From the NCBI RefSeq assembly GCF_019200975.1, contig NZ_JAHTMR010000025.1, positions 1-63,744 of the forward strand: a stretch of 63,744 nt of DNA, given 5' to 3'. The stretch's first letter is position 1. Every line of letters begins with the position of its first letter. Made by a program: the position numbers and the translations under genes. The notes under the pieces are model-generated. The model ran no database searches. It saw nothing but the letters and a program-made list of their open reading frames with translations, and had not been told where the DNA came from. Shown piece after piece: positions 17,626-25,737 of this stretch. This DNA is from Pseudomonas sp. PD9R (lineage in GTDB: Bacteria > Pseudomonadota > Gammaproteobacteria > Pseudomonadales > Pseudomonadaceae).

Positions 17626-18651
17626 ATGTTCAAGCCTATGGCCCTGGCCGCTGCTGTCCTCACCGCTTTCAGCCTGAACGCCTTCGCGGCGACAACCGAG
17701 TTGACGGTGTACACCGCCCTCGAAACCGAACAGCTGACCGCCTACAAGGCCGCGTTTGAAAAGGCCAACCCGGACGTCGAGATCAAGTGGGTACGTGACT
17801 CCACCGGCATCATCACCGCCAAACTGCTGGCCGAAAAAGCCCGCCCGCAGGCTGACGCCGTCTGGGGCCTGGCCGCATCGAGCCTGGCGATCCTCGACCA
17901 GCAAGGCATGCTGCAAAGCTACGCGCCGAAGGACCTGGGCAAGATCGGCGGCAACTACCGCGATGCCGCCAACCCGCCAGCCTGGGTCGGTATGGACGTG
18001 TGGGCCGCGACCATTTGCTTCAACACCGTCGAAGCCGAGAAACAAGGCCTGACCAAGCCAGTGAGCTGGCAAGACCTGACCAAACCAGAATACAAAGGCA
18101 AGATCGTCATGCCGAACCCGGCCTCGTCCGGCACTGGTTTCCTCGATGTCAGCGCCTGGCTGCAAACCTTCGGCGAGAAGCAGGGCTGGGCGTACATGGA
18201 CGGCCTGCACCAGAACATCGGCCAGTACGTTCACTCCGGTTCCAAGCCTTGCAAACTGGCGGCGGCCGGTGAATTCCCGATCGGTATTTCCTTCGAATAC
18301 CCGGCCGTACAACTCAAACGCCAGGGCGCGCCGCTGGACATCATCCTGCCGAAAGAAGGCCTGGGCTGGGAGATCGAAGCGACTGCGGTGATCAAGGGCA
18401 CAGCCCATGAAGAAGCGGCGAAAAAACTGGCAGACTTCTCGGCCAGCCCAGAGGCAATGGAACTCTACAAAGAGAACTTCGCCGTCCTCGCGCAACCCGG
18501 TATTGCCAAGCCGCAGACCGAACTGCCGGCGGATTATGAGCAGCGTTTGATCAAGAACGACTTCGCCTGGGCTTCGAAGAATCGCGATGAAATCCTGACT
18601 GAATGGCGCAAGCGTTATGACGGCAAGTCCGAGAAGGTTGTAGCCAAGTAA
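17626..18651 (+). CDS. Periplasmic substrate-binding protein, putative 2-aminoethylphosphonate (PhnS-type)
   Basis: A 341 aa secreted binding protein. A clear signal peptide, MFKPMALAAAVLTAFSLNAFA, is followed by a mature N-terminus TTELTVYTALETEQ. The mature part has the type II periplasmic binding fold seen in Fe(III) and 2-aminoethylphosphonate binders (VYTALE, WVRDSTGIITAKLLAEK, WGLAASSLAIL, MPNPASSGTGFLDV). It delivers ligand to the two preceding gene products. Iron-hydroxamate or Fe(III) binding is the main alternative, but the iron-type tyrosine cluster near the C-terminus is not obvious and the neighbours favour phosphonate. Confidence 0.82.
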   Translation: MFKPMALAAAVLTAFSLNAFAATTELTVYTALETEQLTAYKAAFEKANPDVEIKWVRDSTGIITAKLLAEKARPQADAVWGLAASSLAILDQQGMLQSYAPKDLGKIGGNYRDAANPPAWVGMDVWAATICFNTVEAEKQGLTKPVSWQDLTKPEYKGKIVMPNPASSGTGFLDVSAWLQTFGEKQGWAYMDGLHQNIGQYVHSGSKPCKLAAAGEFPIGISFEYPAVQLKRQGAPLDIILPKEGLGWEIEATAVIKGTAHEEAAKKLADFSASPEAMELYKENFAVLAQPGIAKPQTELPADYEQRLIKNDFAWASKNRDEILTEWRKRYDGKSEKVVAK

Positions 18652-18676
18652 GAATCTCTTTGGCTGATAGGGCCTC

Positions 18677-18744
18677 TTCGCGGGCAAGCCTCGCTCCTAC
18701 AGGTTAGTGTTTAACCCTGTAGGAGCGAGGCTTGCCCGCGAAGG
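18677..18744. repeat. REP pair (cgcgggcaagcctcgctcctacag type)
   Basis: Tight inverted doublet between the binding-protein gene and the HD-domain gene. It separates the latter from the transporter transcript by a strong stem. Confidence 0.85.
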
Positions 18745-18789
18745 CGGTCTAACATTCAGAACAAATGTCACTTCATCGGGAGACTTCTG

Positions 18790-19347
18790 ATGGATCACAA
18801 CGAACAAACGATCGCCCAGGTATTCGCCCTGTACGAACGCTTCGGCGACAGCGATTACATCGGCGAACCGGTGTCGCAGATCGAGCACATGTCCCAGGCC
18901 GCGCAATGCGCGATGGCCGAGGGCTTCGATGACGAAGTCGTGCTCGCCGCATTCTTCCACGACATCGGACATATCTGCGCTGAAAACGCCGAGAACATGG
19001 GCGGCTTTGGGGTGGTCAGCCATGAGCGTCTGGGTGCCGATTACCTGCGCAACGCGGGCTTCAGCGAACGCATGGCGCGGCTGGTGGAATACCACGTCCA
19101 GGCCAAGCGTTATCTGACACTCAAGGAGCCGGGGTACTACGAGCGTTTGAGCGAAGCCAGTCGCCGGACCCTGGAATATCAGGGCGGGGTGATGACGCCG
19201 GCCGAAGCTGAAGCTTTTGAACAGGACCCGTTGTGCGCCGTCAGTTTGCGCATGCGTCAGTGGGATGAGCAGGCCAAGGAAATGCAGGTGCCGGTGATTG
19301 ATCTGGGGCTCCTGAAGGAAAAGGCGTTGCGATTGCTGGCTGCATAG
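18790..19347 (+). CDS. PhnZ-like HD-domain diiron oxygenase (phosphonate degradation-associated)
   Basis: A 185 aa HD-domain protein of the type found in phosphonate gene sets. PhnZ cleaves the C-P bond of (R)-2-amino-1-hydroxyethylphosphonate to glycine and phosphate using a mixed-valence diiron site. The residues recalled for PhnZ are all matched here with a one- or two-residue shift: His33, His57-Asp58, His78, His102 and Asp159 as metal ligands, Lys106 for the phosphonate, and Tyr23/Glu26 (YIGE) as the substrate-sensing pair. The partner hydroxylase (PhnY) or TmpA is not in this window. TmpB-like activity on trimethylated substrate is an alternative. Confidence 0.82.
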   Translation: MDHNEQTIAQVFALYERFGDSDYIGEPVSQIEHMSQAAQCAMAEGFDDEVVLAAFFHDIGHICAENAENMGGFGVVSHERLGADYLRNAGFSERMARLVEYHVQAKRYLTLKEPGYYERLSEASRRTLEYQGGVMTPAEAEAFEQDPLCAVSLRMRQWDEQAKEMQVPVIDLGLLKEKALRLLAA

Positions 19348-19370
19348 AAGTCCAGGACCGAGGTGGGACC

Positions 19371-19444
19371 ATCGCGAGCAGGCTCGCTCCCACAGGGGAT
19401 TCGCGTCGATCACAGAACCTGTAGGAGCGAGCCTGCTCGCGATA
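19371..19444. repeat. REP pair (cgcgagcaggctcgctcc type)
   Basis: Inverted doublet between convergent HD-domain and DUF3482 genes. Confidence 0.85.
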
Positions 19445-19458
19445 GGCCTATCAGGCCA

Positions 19459-20823
19459 CTAAAGCTGCTGCGCCAACACCTCAATCTGCTCCTGCCGTTC
19501 CGCCTGATTCAATTTCGGATGCGGATTGAGCGACGACCACTGCGGGTACGCCCGAGCCTTGTTCAGTGCCTCTGGCAGTTTGCCCTCGCGCCAGGTCTTG
19601 TCCTGAGGCGTGGCCACTTGAATGCTGTCGATCGCCGCATGCCCTCGGGCGTCCAACGCTTGCAGCAGCTGCCGTTGGCGCAGGGCCAACAGCCGCAGCA
19701 CGTTGTCATCGACGGTCAGTTCGCGCTGGCCTTTGAGTTTGCCCAGCAATCGACTGCCGTAGCTGCGGGCGGTTTGCAGGGCGCCGCCAGCAATGGCACC
19801 GGCCAGTGCGGCAGCACCGAGGGTTAGCCCGCCCACCAGCAAATCGACCCCGGCCCCGGCTGCCGCGCCGGCCGCGATCCCGCCGCCGACTCGCACGCCC
19901 AGTTGCTTGAGGGTTTCCGGGTTAAACAGGTCATCACCCCAGCGACCGTCGAGCAACGGCAGGTCACTGGCCGCCGCGTCCTGCGGGCGGAAGGCGTAGA
20001 GCTTGAGCAGAGATTCGACGCAGCGTTGTTCCCGTTGTCGAACGGCTTTTCGCAGTTCGCTGATGGCGTGCTGTTCCTGTTCGGCATCACTGACTACGCT
20101 GCGGCGGCAAGCGGCGCAGTCGATCAGTAATTCGGCAATCAGCCGCGCCGCACTTTGCTGGCGGGCCAGACGTTGAGCCTGTTGATCGGCGATCAAGCGC
20201 TCAAGCTGCGGGCGGGCATGTTCGAGCAATAGCGCAAGACTTTCATAGAGCCGGCGCTCGCCATCTTCGGGCGGCGCAACGCTGTCGAAACGCACCAGCG
20301 CATGCAGGCCGAGACGTGCGAGGGCTTCACGCCAGGCGGGTTCCCGGTGGTTGGCGCTGCTGACGAAATTCAGCACTGGCAGCAGCGGTTTGCCACAGCC
20401 GGCCAGCACTTCCAGTTCATCGCGGTATTTGGCCAATACCGGCTCACGGGCGTCGATCACGTACAGGCCAGCGTCACAGGTCAGCAGTTGCCGCAGCACT
20501 TTGGCTTCCTGTTCGAAACGCTGCCGCGCCTCGCTGCCTTCAAGAAATCGCGCCAGCCGCGCCGGACCATCAAGACGTTCGCCGGGACGCTCGATACGTT
20601 CAAGGAAATCGAGCAGGGCGATGGCGTCTTCCAGGCCCGGCGTGTCGTAGAGATCGAGCAAAGGTTCGCCGTCCACCGACAGTCGCGCGCCTTCAACGTG
20701 ACGCGTGGTGCTGGGACGATGGGACACTTCGCCGAAGCCGACATCGCGGGTCAGGGTGCGCAGCAACGAGGTTTTACCGACGTTGGTGTGACCGACCACC
20801 GCCAGTTTCAGTGGATTAGTCAT
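19459..20823 (-). CDS. GTPase with C-terminal DUF3482 domain
   Basis: A 454 aa protein with an N-terminal TRAFAC-type G domain: P-loop GHTNVGKTS (residues 11-19, Lys17), a switch I threonine region (STTRHVEG) and G3 DTPGLED. The C-terminal half is DUF3482, with a glycine/alanine-rich stretch (GGGIAAGAAAGAGVDLLVGGLTLGAAALAGAIAGG) that could insert in or lie on a membrane. The function is unknown. Its start overlaps the stop of the upstream DUF2868 membrane gene by 8 bp, so the two are co-translated and probably work as a pair at the inner membrane. Confidence 0.85.
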   Translation of the reverse strand: MTNPLKLAVVGHTNVGKTSLLRTLTRDVGFGEVSHRPSTTRHVEGARLSVDGEPLLDLYDTPGLEDAIALLDFLERIERPGERLDGPARLARFLEGSEARQRFEQEAKVLRQLLTCDAGLYVIDAREPVLAKYRDELEVLAGCGKPLLPVLNFVSSANHREPAWREALARLGLHALVRFDSVAPPEDGERRLYESLALLLEHARPQLERLIADQQAQRLARQQSAARLIAELLIDCAACRRSVVSDAEQEQHAISELRKAVRQREQRCVESLLKLYAFRPQDAAASDLPLLDGRWGDDLFNPETLKQLGVRVGGGIAAGAAAGAGVDLLVGGLTLGAAALAGAIAGGALQTARSYGSRLLGKLKGQRELTVDDNVLRLLALRQRQLLQALDARGHAAIDSIQVATPQDKTWREGKLPEALNKARAYPQWSSLNPHPKLNQAERQEQIEVLAQQL

Positions 20824-22186
20824 GACCCGTCTCCAGCCAGTTCAACGGCGCGCAATCGGCGAACGGAAGATCCAATTGCTGCAACGCCACGTGCCAGTCA
20901 CCGAGACGGTCGGCATCCAGCGCTTCACCCGCTGGCGCTTGCAGCAGCCAGACGCGGGTGGCGCTGGCGCTACGGGCCAGTTCGGCAATCAACGCCAGGC
21001 TGCCGCGATCCGGTGAACGCCTTGGATCGCACGCAATCGCCAGGCGGGCCGGCGGAAAGCGGCTCAGCTGTTCGAGCAGTTTGTTCCGGGATTCGCGGCT
21101 GTCGAGAACGCCAGCGTTGCTGACGTTTTTCGGCAATTGCGGCGGCCACGGGCGCTGGTCGTCCAGTTCGATGGCCACTAACAGTGCGCCTTCGCTGTGC
21201 TGGTCGCTGACACCGCTTTCGACCCGATGAAGTTGCTCGGGCGCCGCGTCGCTGATGCCCAGTCGTTCACTGGTAGGCATCAGCCGTTCGCGCAGTTGCG
21301 CATAGCCGGGCAAGTTCAAATCCAGATGCAACAAGGCTTGGCCGGTTCTCCAGCGCCACAGGCAAAACAACGCCAACAACAGGCGCGGCATCACGCCGTA
21401 CACCAGCAACACGCCCACCAGCCACGCGGCCCAGGCTTGCCGGGCGCTTTCGATATTCAGCGCGGTATCGCCACTGGCGCGGATCATTTCCACGGTCGGC
21501 ACGCTGAAGCCGAGCAGAGCCGGCAAGGCACCGAGGGCTTGGGTGACGGTGATAAAGGTGTCGGCGCTGAGGATGGTGGTTTCCCAGACGAAACCGTAGC
21601 GCCGTGTGGCCATGAGCGTGAGCAGAATCACCAGTGCGCTGAGCATCGCCAGCAACCACAAGCTGTTGACCAGAACACCGATTGCCCAGCGATTGAGTTT
21701 CTGTCGTTGCAATAAAAGGAGCAGGGCGGGGGCCAATTGTGCGGCTTTGGCATCGCGGGCCAGTTTTTCGCTGAGCCACAGCCATAGGCGCCCGAGGCTG
21801 GCACCGTGCTCGCCGGCGAACACCAGACCCAAGGCCCAGCTCAGCAGCAGAATCAGGTTCAATCCCAGCAAGCTGCCCAAGGCCCAGAACACATTTACCG
21901 GCGTCTGACCGTCACCCAGCGCGGCAAATGCCAGACCGGCGCCGCTGACCACGGCCAACACTGCCAATACCATCAACGCCAGTCGCGCACCTTGCAGCCA
22001 GTGTTTGAGCGCGTCGCTCAGGCCATCACGTTCGGCCAGCCACAGGGCGCGGCGCTGAATGCGTGTCGGCAAATCGCCGCCCGCGCTGCGGGCGAGACGA
22101 TTGGCTTCCAGGTCTTCCAAAGGCCCGGCGTGTTCTTCACGCAGGCGGATGGTTTCTGTCAGCCAGAGGTTATTCAGTTCAGTCAC
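20816..22186 (-). CDS. DUF2868 multi-spanning membrane protein
   Basis: A 456 aa protein with hydrophobic segments at about residues 68-90, 97-122, 173-196 and near 258-282, and a soluble C-terminal half of about 175 residues. It corresponds to the DUF2868 family. No catalytic motif was recognised. It overlaps the following DUF3482 GTPase gene by 8 bp. This suggests a membrane anchor or effector whose state is switched by the GTPase, an inference from gene order only. It is divergent from folA, with 86 bp between the starts. Confidence 0.8.
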   Translation of the reverse strand: MTELNNLWLTETIRLREEHAGPLEDLEANRLARSAGGDLPTRIQRRALWLAERDGLSDALKHWLQGARLALMVLAVLAVVSGAGLAFAALGDGQTPVNVFWALGSLLGLNLILLLSWALGLVFAGEHGASLGRLWLWLSEKLARDAKAAQLAPALLLLLQRQKLNRWAIGVLVNSLWLLAMLSALVILLTLMATRRYGFVWETTILSADTFITVTQALGALPALLGFSVPTVEMIRASGDTALNIESARQAWAAWLVGVLLVYGVMPRLLLALFCLWRWRTGQALLHLDLNLPGYAQLRERLMPTSERLGISDAAPEQLHRVESGVSDQHSEGALLVAIELDDQRPWPPQLPKNVSNAGVLDSRESRNKLLEQLSRFPPARLAIACDPRRSPDRGSLALIAELARSASATRVWLLQAPAGEALDADRLGDWHVALQQLDLPFADCAPLNWLETGHD

Positions 22187-22272
22187 GCGGCATCCCGTCG
22201 CTTAGATTGAGCTGTGAGCATAACCGCTGTGGCGCTTATCGGGGAAAGCGAGGCTCTGGTATCCTCGCCGGC

Positions 22273-22785
22273 ATGACTAAATCACTCCCCCTCAGCCTGA
22301 TCGCAGCCCTCGGTGAAAACCGTGTGATCGGCGTCGACAACAGCATGCCCTGGCACTTGCCGGGGGACTTCAAATATTTCAAGGCCACCACGTTGGGCAA
22401 GCCGATCATCATGGGTCGCAAAACCTGGGATTCGCTCGGTCGACCGCTGCCGGGCCGTTTGAACATCGTGGTCAGCCGTCAGGCCGATCTGGTGCTGGAA
22501 GGCGCGGAGGTTTATCCGTCGCTGGAGGCGGCAGTAGTTCGCGCTGAAGAATGGGCGAAGGTCCAAGGTGTCGATGAGCTGATGCTGATTGGTGGCGCGC
22601 AGTTGTATGCGCAAGGCTTGGCGCAGGCTGATCGCCTGTACCTGACGCGCGTGGCGCTGAGCCCGGAAGGGGATGCGTGGTTTCCGGAGTTTGATCTGGG
22701 GCAGTGGAAACTGGTGTCGAATGTGCCGAATCCGGCGGAAGGCGATAAGCCGGCGTACAGCTTCGAAGTCTGGGAGAAAGCCTGA
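22273..22785 (+). CDS. folA: Dihydrofolate reductase
   Basis: Reduces dihydrofolate to tetrahydrofolate with NADPH; target of trimethoprim. The 170 aa product begins MTKSLPLSLIAALGENRVIG and shows the substrate/NADPH motifs NSMPWHLPGDFKYFK (catalytic acidic residue Asp after LPG), IIMGRKTWDSLGRPLPGR and VDELMLIGGAQLYAQ. The start at 22273 gives the normal family length; the frame is open about 70 codons upstream without family similarity. It pairs functionally with thyA at 9795. Confidence 0.96.
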   Translation: MTKSLPLSLIAALGENRVIGVDNSMPWHLPGDFKYFKATTLGKPIIMGRKTWDSLGRPLPGRLNIVVSRQADLVLEGAEVYPSLEAAVVRAEEWAKVQGVDELMLIGGAQLYAQGLAQADRLYLTRVALSPEGDAWFPEFDLGQWKLVSNVPNPAEGDKPAYSFEVWEKA

Positions 22786-22865
22786 AAGATCGCAGCCTGC
22801 GGCAGCGCCTACATGGGAATTGCGTTCACCCTGTAGGAGCTGCCGCAGGCTGCGATCTTTTGATC
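22786..22865. repeat. REP pair (gatcgcagcctgcggcagc type)
   Basis: Inverted doublet filling the gap between convergent folA and tcyP, starting one base after the folA stop. Confidence 0.85.
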
Positions 22866-22878
22866 CTGGCCGCGAGGC

Positions 22879-24270
22879 TTAAGCGTGAGCCAACTCCGAA
22901 TGCTCATCCGCATCCAGCAGTTCTTTATCAGTCTGCTGCATCACTTGGCTGGTAATCACCCCGGCCGTGATCGAACCACTCACGTTCAACGCCGTCCGCC
23001 CCATATCAATCAACGGCTCAACCGAAATCAGCAACGCCACCAATGACACCGGCAACCCCATCGCCGGCAGCACGATCAACGCAGCAAACGTCGCGCCTCC
23101 ACCCACCCCCGCCACACCGGCCGAGCTCAGCGTGACAATCGCCACCAGGGTCGCGATCCACAGCGGGTCCAGTGGGTTGATGCCCACGGTTGGCGCAACC
23201 ATCACCGCCAGCATCGCCGGGTACAGGCCGGCACAACCGTTCTGGCCAATGGTCGCACCGAACGAGGCGGCAAAACTGGCGATGGCCTGCGGAATACCCA
23301 GGCGGCTGGTCTGCGCTTCGATGCTCAACGGAATCGTCGCCGCACTCGAACGGCTGGTGAAGGCAAAGGTCAGCACCGGCCAGATCTTGCGGAAGAATCG
23401 CAGCGGATTGATCCCGGCGACCGATACCAGCAAGCCATGCACTACAAACATCAGACCCAGGCCGATGTAGGACACCACCACAAAACTGCCGAGTTTGATG
23501 ATGTCTTGCAGGTTGGAACCGGCAACGACTTTGGTCATCAGCGCCAACACGCCGTATGGGGTCAGCTTCATCACCAGGCGCACCAGACGCATCACCCAGG
23601 CTTGCAGGGTGTCGATGGCGTTGATCACTTTCTGACCTTTTTCCACGTCATCCTTGAGCAGTTGCAGCGCAGCGACCCCGAGGAACGCGGCGAAAATGAC
23701 CACGCTGATGATCGACGTCGGCTTGGCCCGCGCCAGATCGGCGAACGGGTTTTGCGGAATGAACGACAGCAGCAACTGCGGCACATTCAGGTCGGCGACC
23801 TTGCCGGCGTAGTCGGTCTGGATGGTTTGCAGGCGAGCCAGTTCCTGGGTACCGGCCACCAAACCTTCGGCGGTCAGGCCGAACAGGTTGGTCAGGCCAA
23901 TGCCGATCAGCGCCGCGATGGCGGTGGTGAACAGCAGCGTGCCGATGGTCAGGAAGCTGATCTTGCCCAGCGACGAGGCGTTGTGCAGACGCGCCACGGC
24001 GCTGAGGATCGAGGCAAACACCAGCGGGATCACGATCATTTGCAGCAGCTGCACATAACCGTTGCCCACCAGATCGAACCAGCCAATCGAGGCTTTCAGT
24101 ACCGGGTTGCCGGCACCGTAAACAGTGTGCAGCGACACGCCGAACACCACGCCCAGCACCAATGCGAGCAGGACTTTTTTAGCTAAGCTCCACGTCGTGT
24201 GACGGGTTTGCGCCAAGCCGAAGAGCAGGGCGAGGAACACCAGCAGATTGAGAATCAGCGGCAGATTCAT
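22879..24270 (-). CDS. tcyP: L-cystine:H+/Na+ symporter
   Basis: A 463 aa inner-membrane symporter of the dicarboxylate/amino acid:cation family. Its sequence follows E. coli YdjN (TcyP) closely and has the same length: the start MNLPLILNLLVFLALLFGLAQTRH, the block FTSRSSAATIPLSIEAQT (HP1-like serine-rich loop), GATIGQNGCAGLYPAMLAVMVAPT, and GVAGVGGGATFAALIVLPAMGLP (HP2-like). It probably imports cystine for cysteine supply. The second ATG at 24270 is chosen because the GGGAG ribosome site is 5 bases upstream of it and would lie inside the coding region if the first ATG (24282) were used. Confidence 0.9.
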   Translation of the reverse strand: MNLPLILNLLVFLALLFGLAQTRHTTWSLAKKVLLALVLGVVFGVSLHTVYGAGNPVLKASIGWFDLVGNGYVQLLQMIVIPLVFASILSAVARLHNASSLGKISFLTIGTLLFTTAIAALIGIGLTNLFGLTAEGLVAGTQELARLQTIQTDYAGKVADLNVPQLLLSFIPQNPFADLARAKPTSIISVVIFAAFLGVAALQLLKDDVEKGQKVINAIDTLQAWVMRLVRLVMKLTPYGVLALMTKVVAGSNLQDIIKLGSFVVVSYIGLGLMFVVHGLLVSVAGINPLRFFRKIWPVLTFAFTSRSSAATIPLSIEAQTSRLGIPQAIASFAASFGATIGQNGCAGLYPAMLAVMVAPTVGINPLDPLWIATLVAIVTLSSAGVAGVGGGATFAALIVLPAMGLPVSLVALLISVEPLIDMGRTALNVSGSITAGVITSQVMQQTDKELLDADEHSELAHA

Positions 24271-24336
24271 TGGAACTCCCATTAGACATGTGCCAACTGC
24301 CTTCCGGGGCAGCTGCGAACCGGGAAGCCTAACAGC

Positions 24337-24361
24337 TTGATATCTAATGAATTAATATCAA
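24337..24361. promoter_or_regulatory. AT-rich dyad upstream of tcyP
   Basis: TTGATAT (24337-24343) and ATATCAA (24355-24361) form a perfect 7-bp inverted repeat with 11 bp between, 67 bp upstream of the tcyP start and in its promoter region. It is a candidate regulator site; a sulfur-status regulator would fit the gene but nothing in the site identifies one. Confidence 0.35.
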
Positions 24362-24517
24362 AAACGTCTGGCAACTGTCGTTTTTGGAATAAGCGCATGT
24401 CGCTCTCGCAGATGCAGCTGGCGCGAAAGGGATGTGAGCAGTCGCAGTCAGACGAGGACTGTCACACTTATTTGTTAGCGTCGATTTCTTTGAATCAGGT
24501 CTTTCAATGAGGGAAGC

Positions 24518-25579
24518 ATGCCAATGAAGTTCGCACCGAAATTACTGGTCGCCGCACTTTGCCTGGGCCTTGCCGGCCAGGTACTCGCAACGGATTTGAA
24601 GCACTGGCCGGCCGATCAGGCCAAGGCGCTGGACGCGATGATCGCGGCCAACGCCAACAAAGGTAACTTCGCGGTGTTCGACATGGACAACACCAGTTAC
24701 CGCTACGACCTCGAAGAGTCGTTGCTGCCGTTCATGGAGAACAAGGGCCTGATCACCCGCGACAAGCTCGATCCCTCCCTGAAGCTGATTCCGTTCAAGG
24801 ACACTGCTGACCACAAGGAAAGCCTGTTCAGCTACTACTACCGCCTCTGCGAAATTGACGACATGGTTTGTTATCCATGGGTCGCGCAGGTGTTTTCCGG
24901 CTTCACGCTGCAAGAGCTCAAGGGCTACGTTGATGAGCTGATGGCGTCCGGTAAGCCAGTGCCCACGACCTATTACGACGGCGACGTGGTCAAGAACCTC
25001 GACGTTAACCCGCCGAAAGTCTTTACCGGCCAGGCCGAGCTGTACAACAAGCTGATGGAGAACGGCATCGAGGTCTACGTGATGACCGCCGCTTCTGAAG
25101 AATTGGTGCGCATGGTCGCGGCTGATCCGAAGTACGGCTACAACGTCAAGCCGCAGAACGTGATCGGCGTGACCACGTTGCTCAAGGACCGCAAGACCGG
25201 CGAGCTGACCACTGCGCGCAAGCAGATCACCGCCGGCAAGTATGACGAGAAAGCCAACCTCGGCCTTGAACTGACCCCGTACCTGTGGACCCCGGCAACC
25301 TGGATGGCCGGCAAGCAGGCGGCGATCCTGACCTACATCGACGAATGGAAAAAACCGGTGCTGGTCGGCGGCGATACCCCGAGCAGCGACGGTTACATGC
25401 TGTTCCACAGCGTCGACGTGGCCAAGGGCGGCATCCACTTGTGGGTCAACCGCAAAGACAAATACATGACCCAGCTAAACGGCATGATGACCAAGAACGC
25501 CGCAGCCCAGGCCAAGGAAGGGTTAACGGTGACGGCGGACAAGAACTGGGTGATCGTCAAGCCGGAAGAGATTCAGTAA
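24518..25579 (+). CDS. pchP: Phosphorylcholine phosphatase, periplasmic HAD enzyme
   Basis: Releases choline from phosphorylcholine outside the cytoplasm, supporting growth on host or lecithin-derived choline. The 353 aa precursor carries a signal peptide (about 1-24, cleavage after QVLA). The catalytic motifs are those I recall for P. aeruginosa PchP: FDMDNT (Asp55 nucleophile, Asp57), the second motif VMTAASEE, and the acidic motif GGDTPSSDG. A large insertion carries SYYYRLCEIDDMVCYPW. GAGGG precedes the ATG by four bases. It is monocistronic, ending at a terminator shared with ilvD. Confidence 0.88.
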   Translation: MPMKFAPKLLVAALCLGLAGQVLATDLKHWPADQAKALDAMIAANANKGNFAVFDMDNTSYRYDLEESLLPFMENKGLITRDKLDPSLKLIPFKDTADHKESLFSYYYRLCEIDDMVCYPWVAQVFSGFTLQELKGYVDELMASGKPVPTTYYDGDVVKNLDVNPPKVFTGQAELYNKLMENGIEVYVMTAASEELVRMVAADPKYGYNVKPQNVIGVTTLLKDRKTGELTTARKQITAGKYDEKANLGLELTPYLWTPATWMAGKQAAILTYIDEWKKPVLVGGDTPSSDGYMLFHSVDVAKGGIHLWVNRKDKYMTQLNGMMTKNAAAQAKEGLTVTADKNWVIVKPEEIQ

Positions 25580-25593
25580 TACACGGCTTCAAA

Positions 25594-25673
25594 TGTAGGA
25601 GCTGCCGCAGGCTGCGATCTTTTGATTTTGTTTTTCAAGATCAAAAGATCGCAGCCTGCGGCAGCTCCTACAG
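25594..25673. repeat. REP pair (gatcgcagcctgcggcagc type)
   Basis: Near-perfect inverted doublet with a short AT-rich loop, between the pchP stop and the shared terminator. Confidence 0.85.
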
Positions 25674-25688
25674 GAGATCTGCGTAAAC

Positions 25689-25720
25689 AAAAATGCCCCG
25701 CACTTGGCGGGGCATTTTTA
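25689..25720. terminator. Bidirectional intrinsic terminator between pchP and ilvD
   Basis: Stem aaatgccccgc / gcggggcattt around a small loop, flanked by A-rich sequence on the left and T-rich on the right, so that it works for both convergent transcripts. Confidence 0.85.
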
Positions 25721-25737
25721 TGTCCGACGGTTAAACC

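Noticed and set aside
17626..18651. Ferric-iron binding protein
   Set aside because: The fold is shared with Fe(III) binders, but LysR type, fused permease and the PhnZ-like gene favour a phosphonate. Kept as an alternative, not as the call.
22879..24282. tcyP start at 24282
   Set aside because: The GGGAG ribosome site would be inside the coding sequence; the second ATG (24270) gives the family length of 463 residues.
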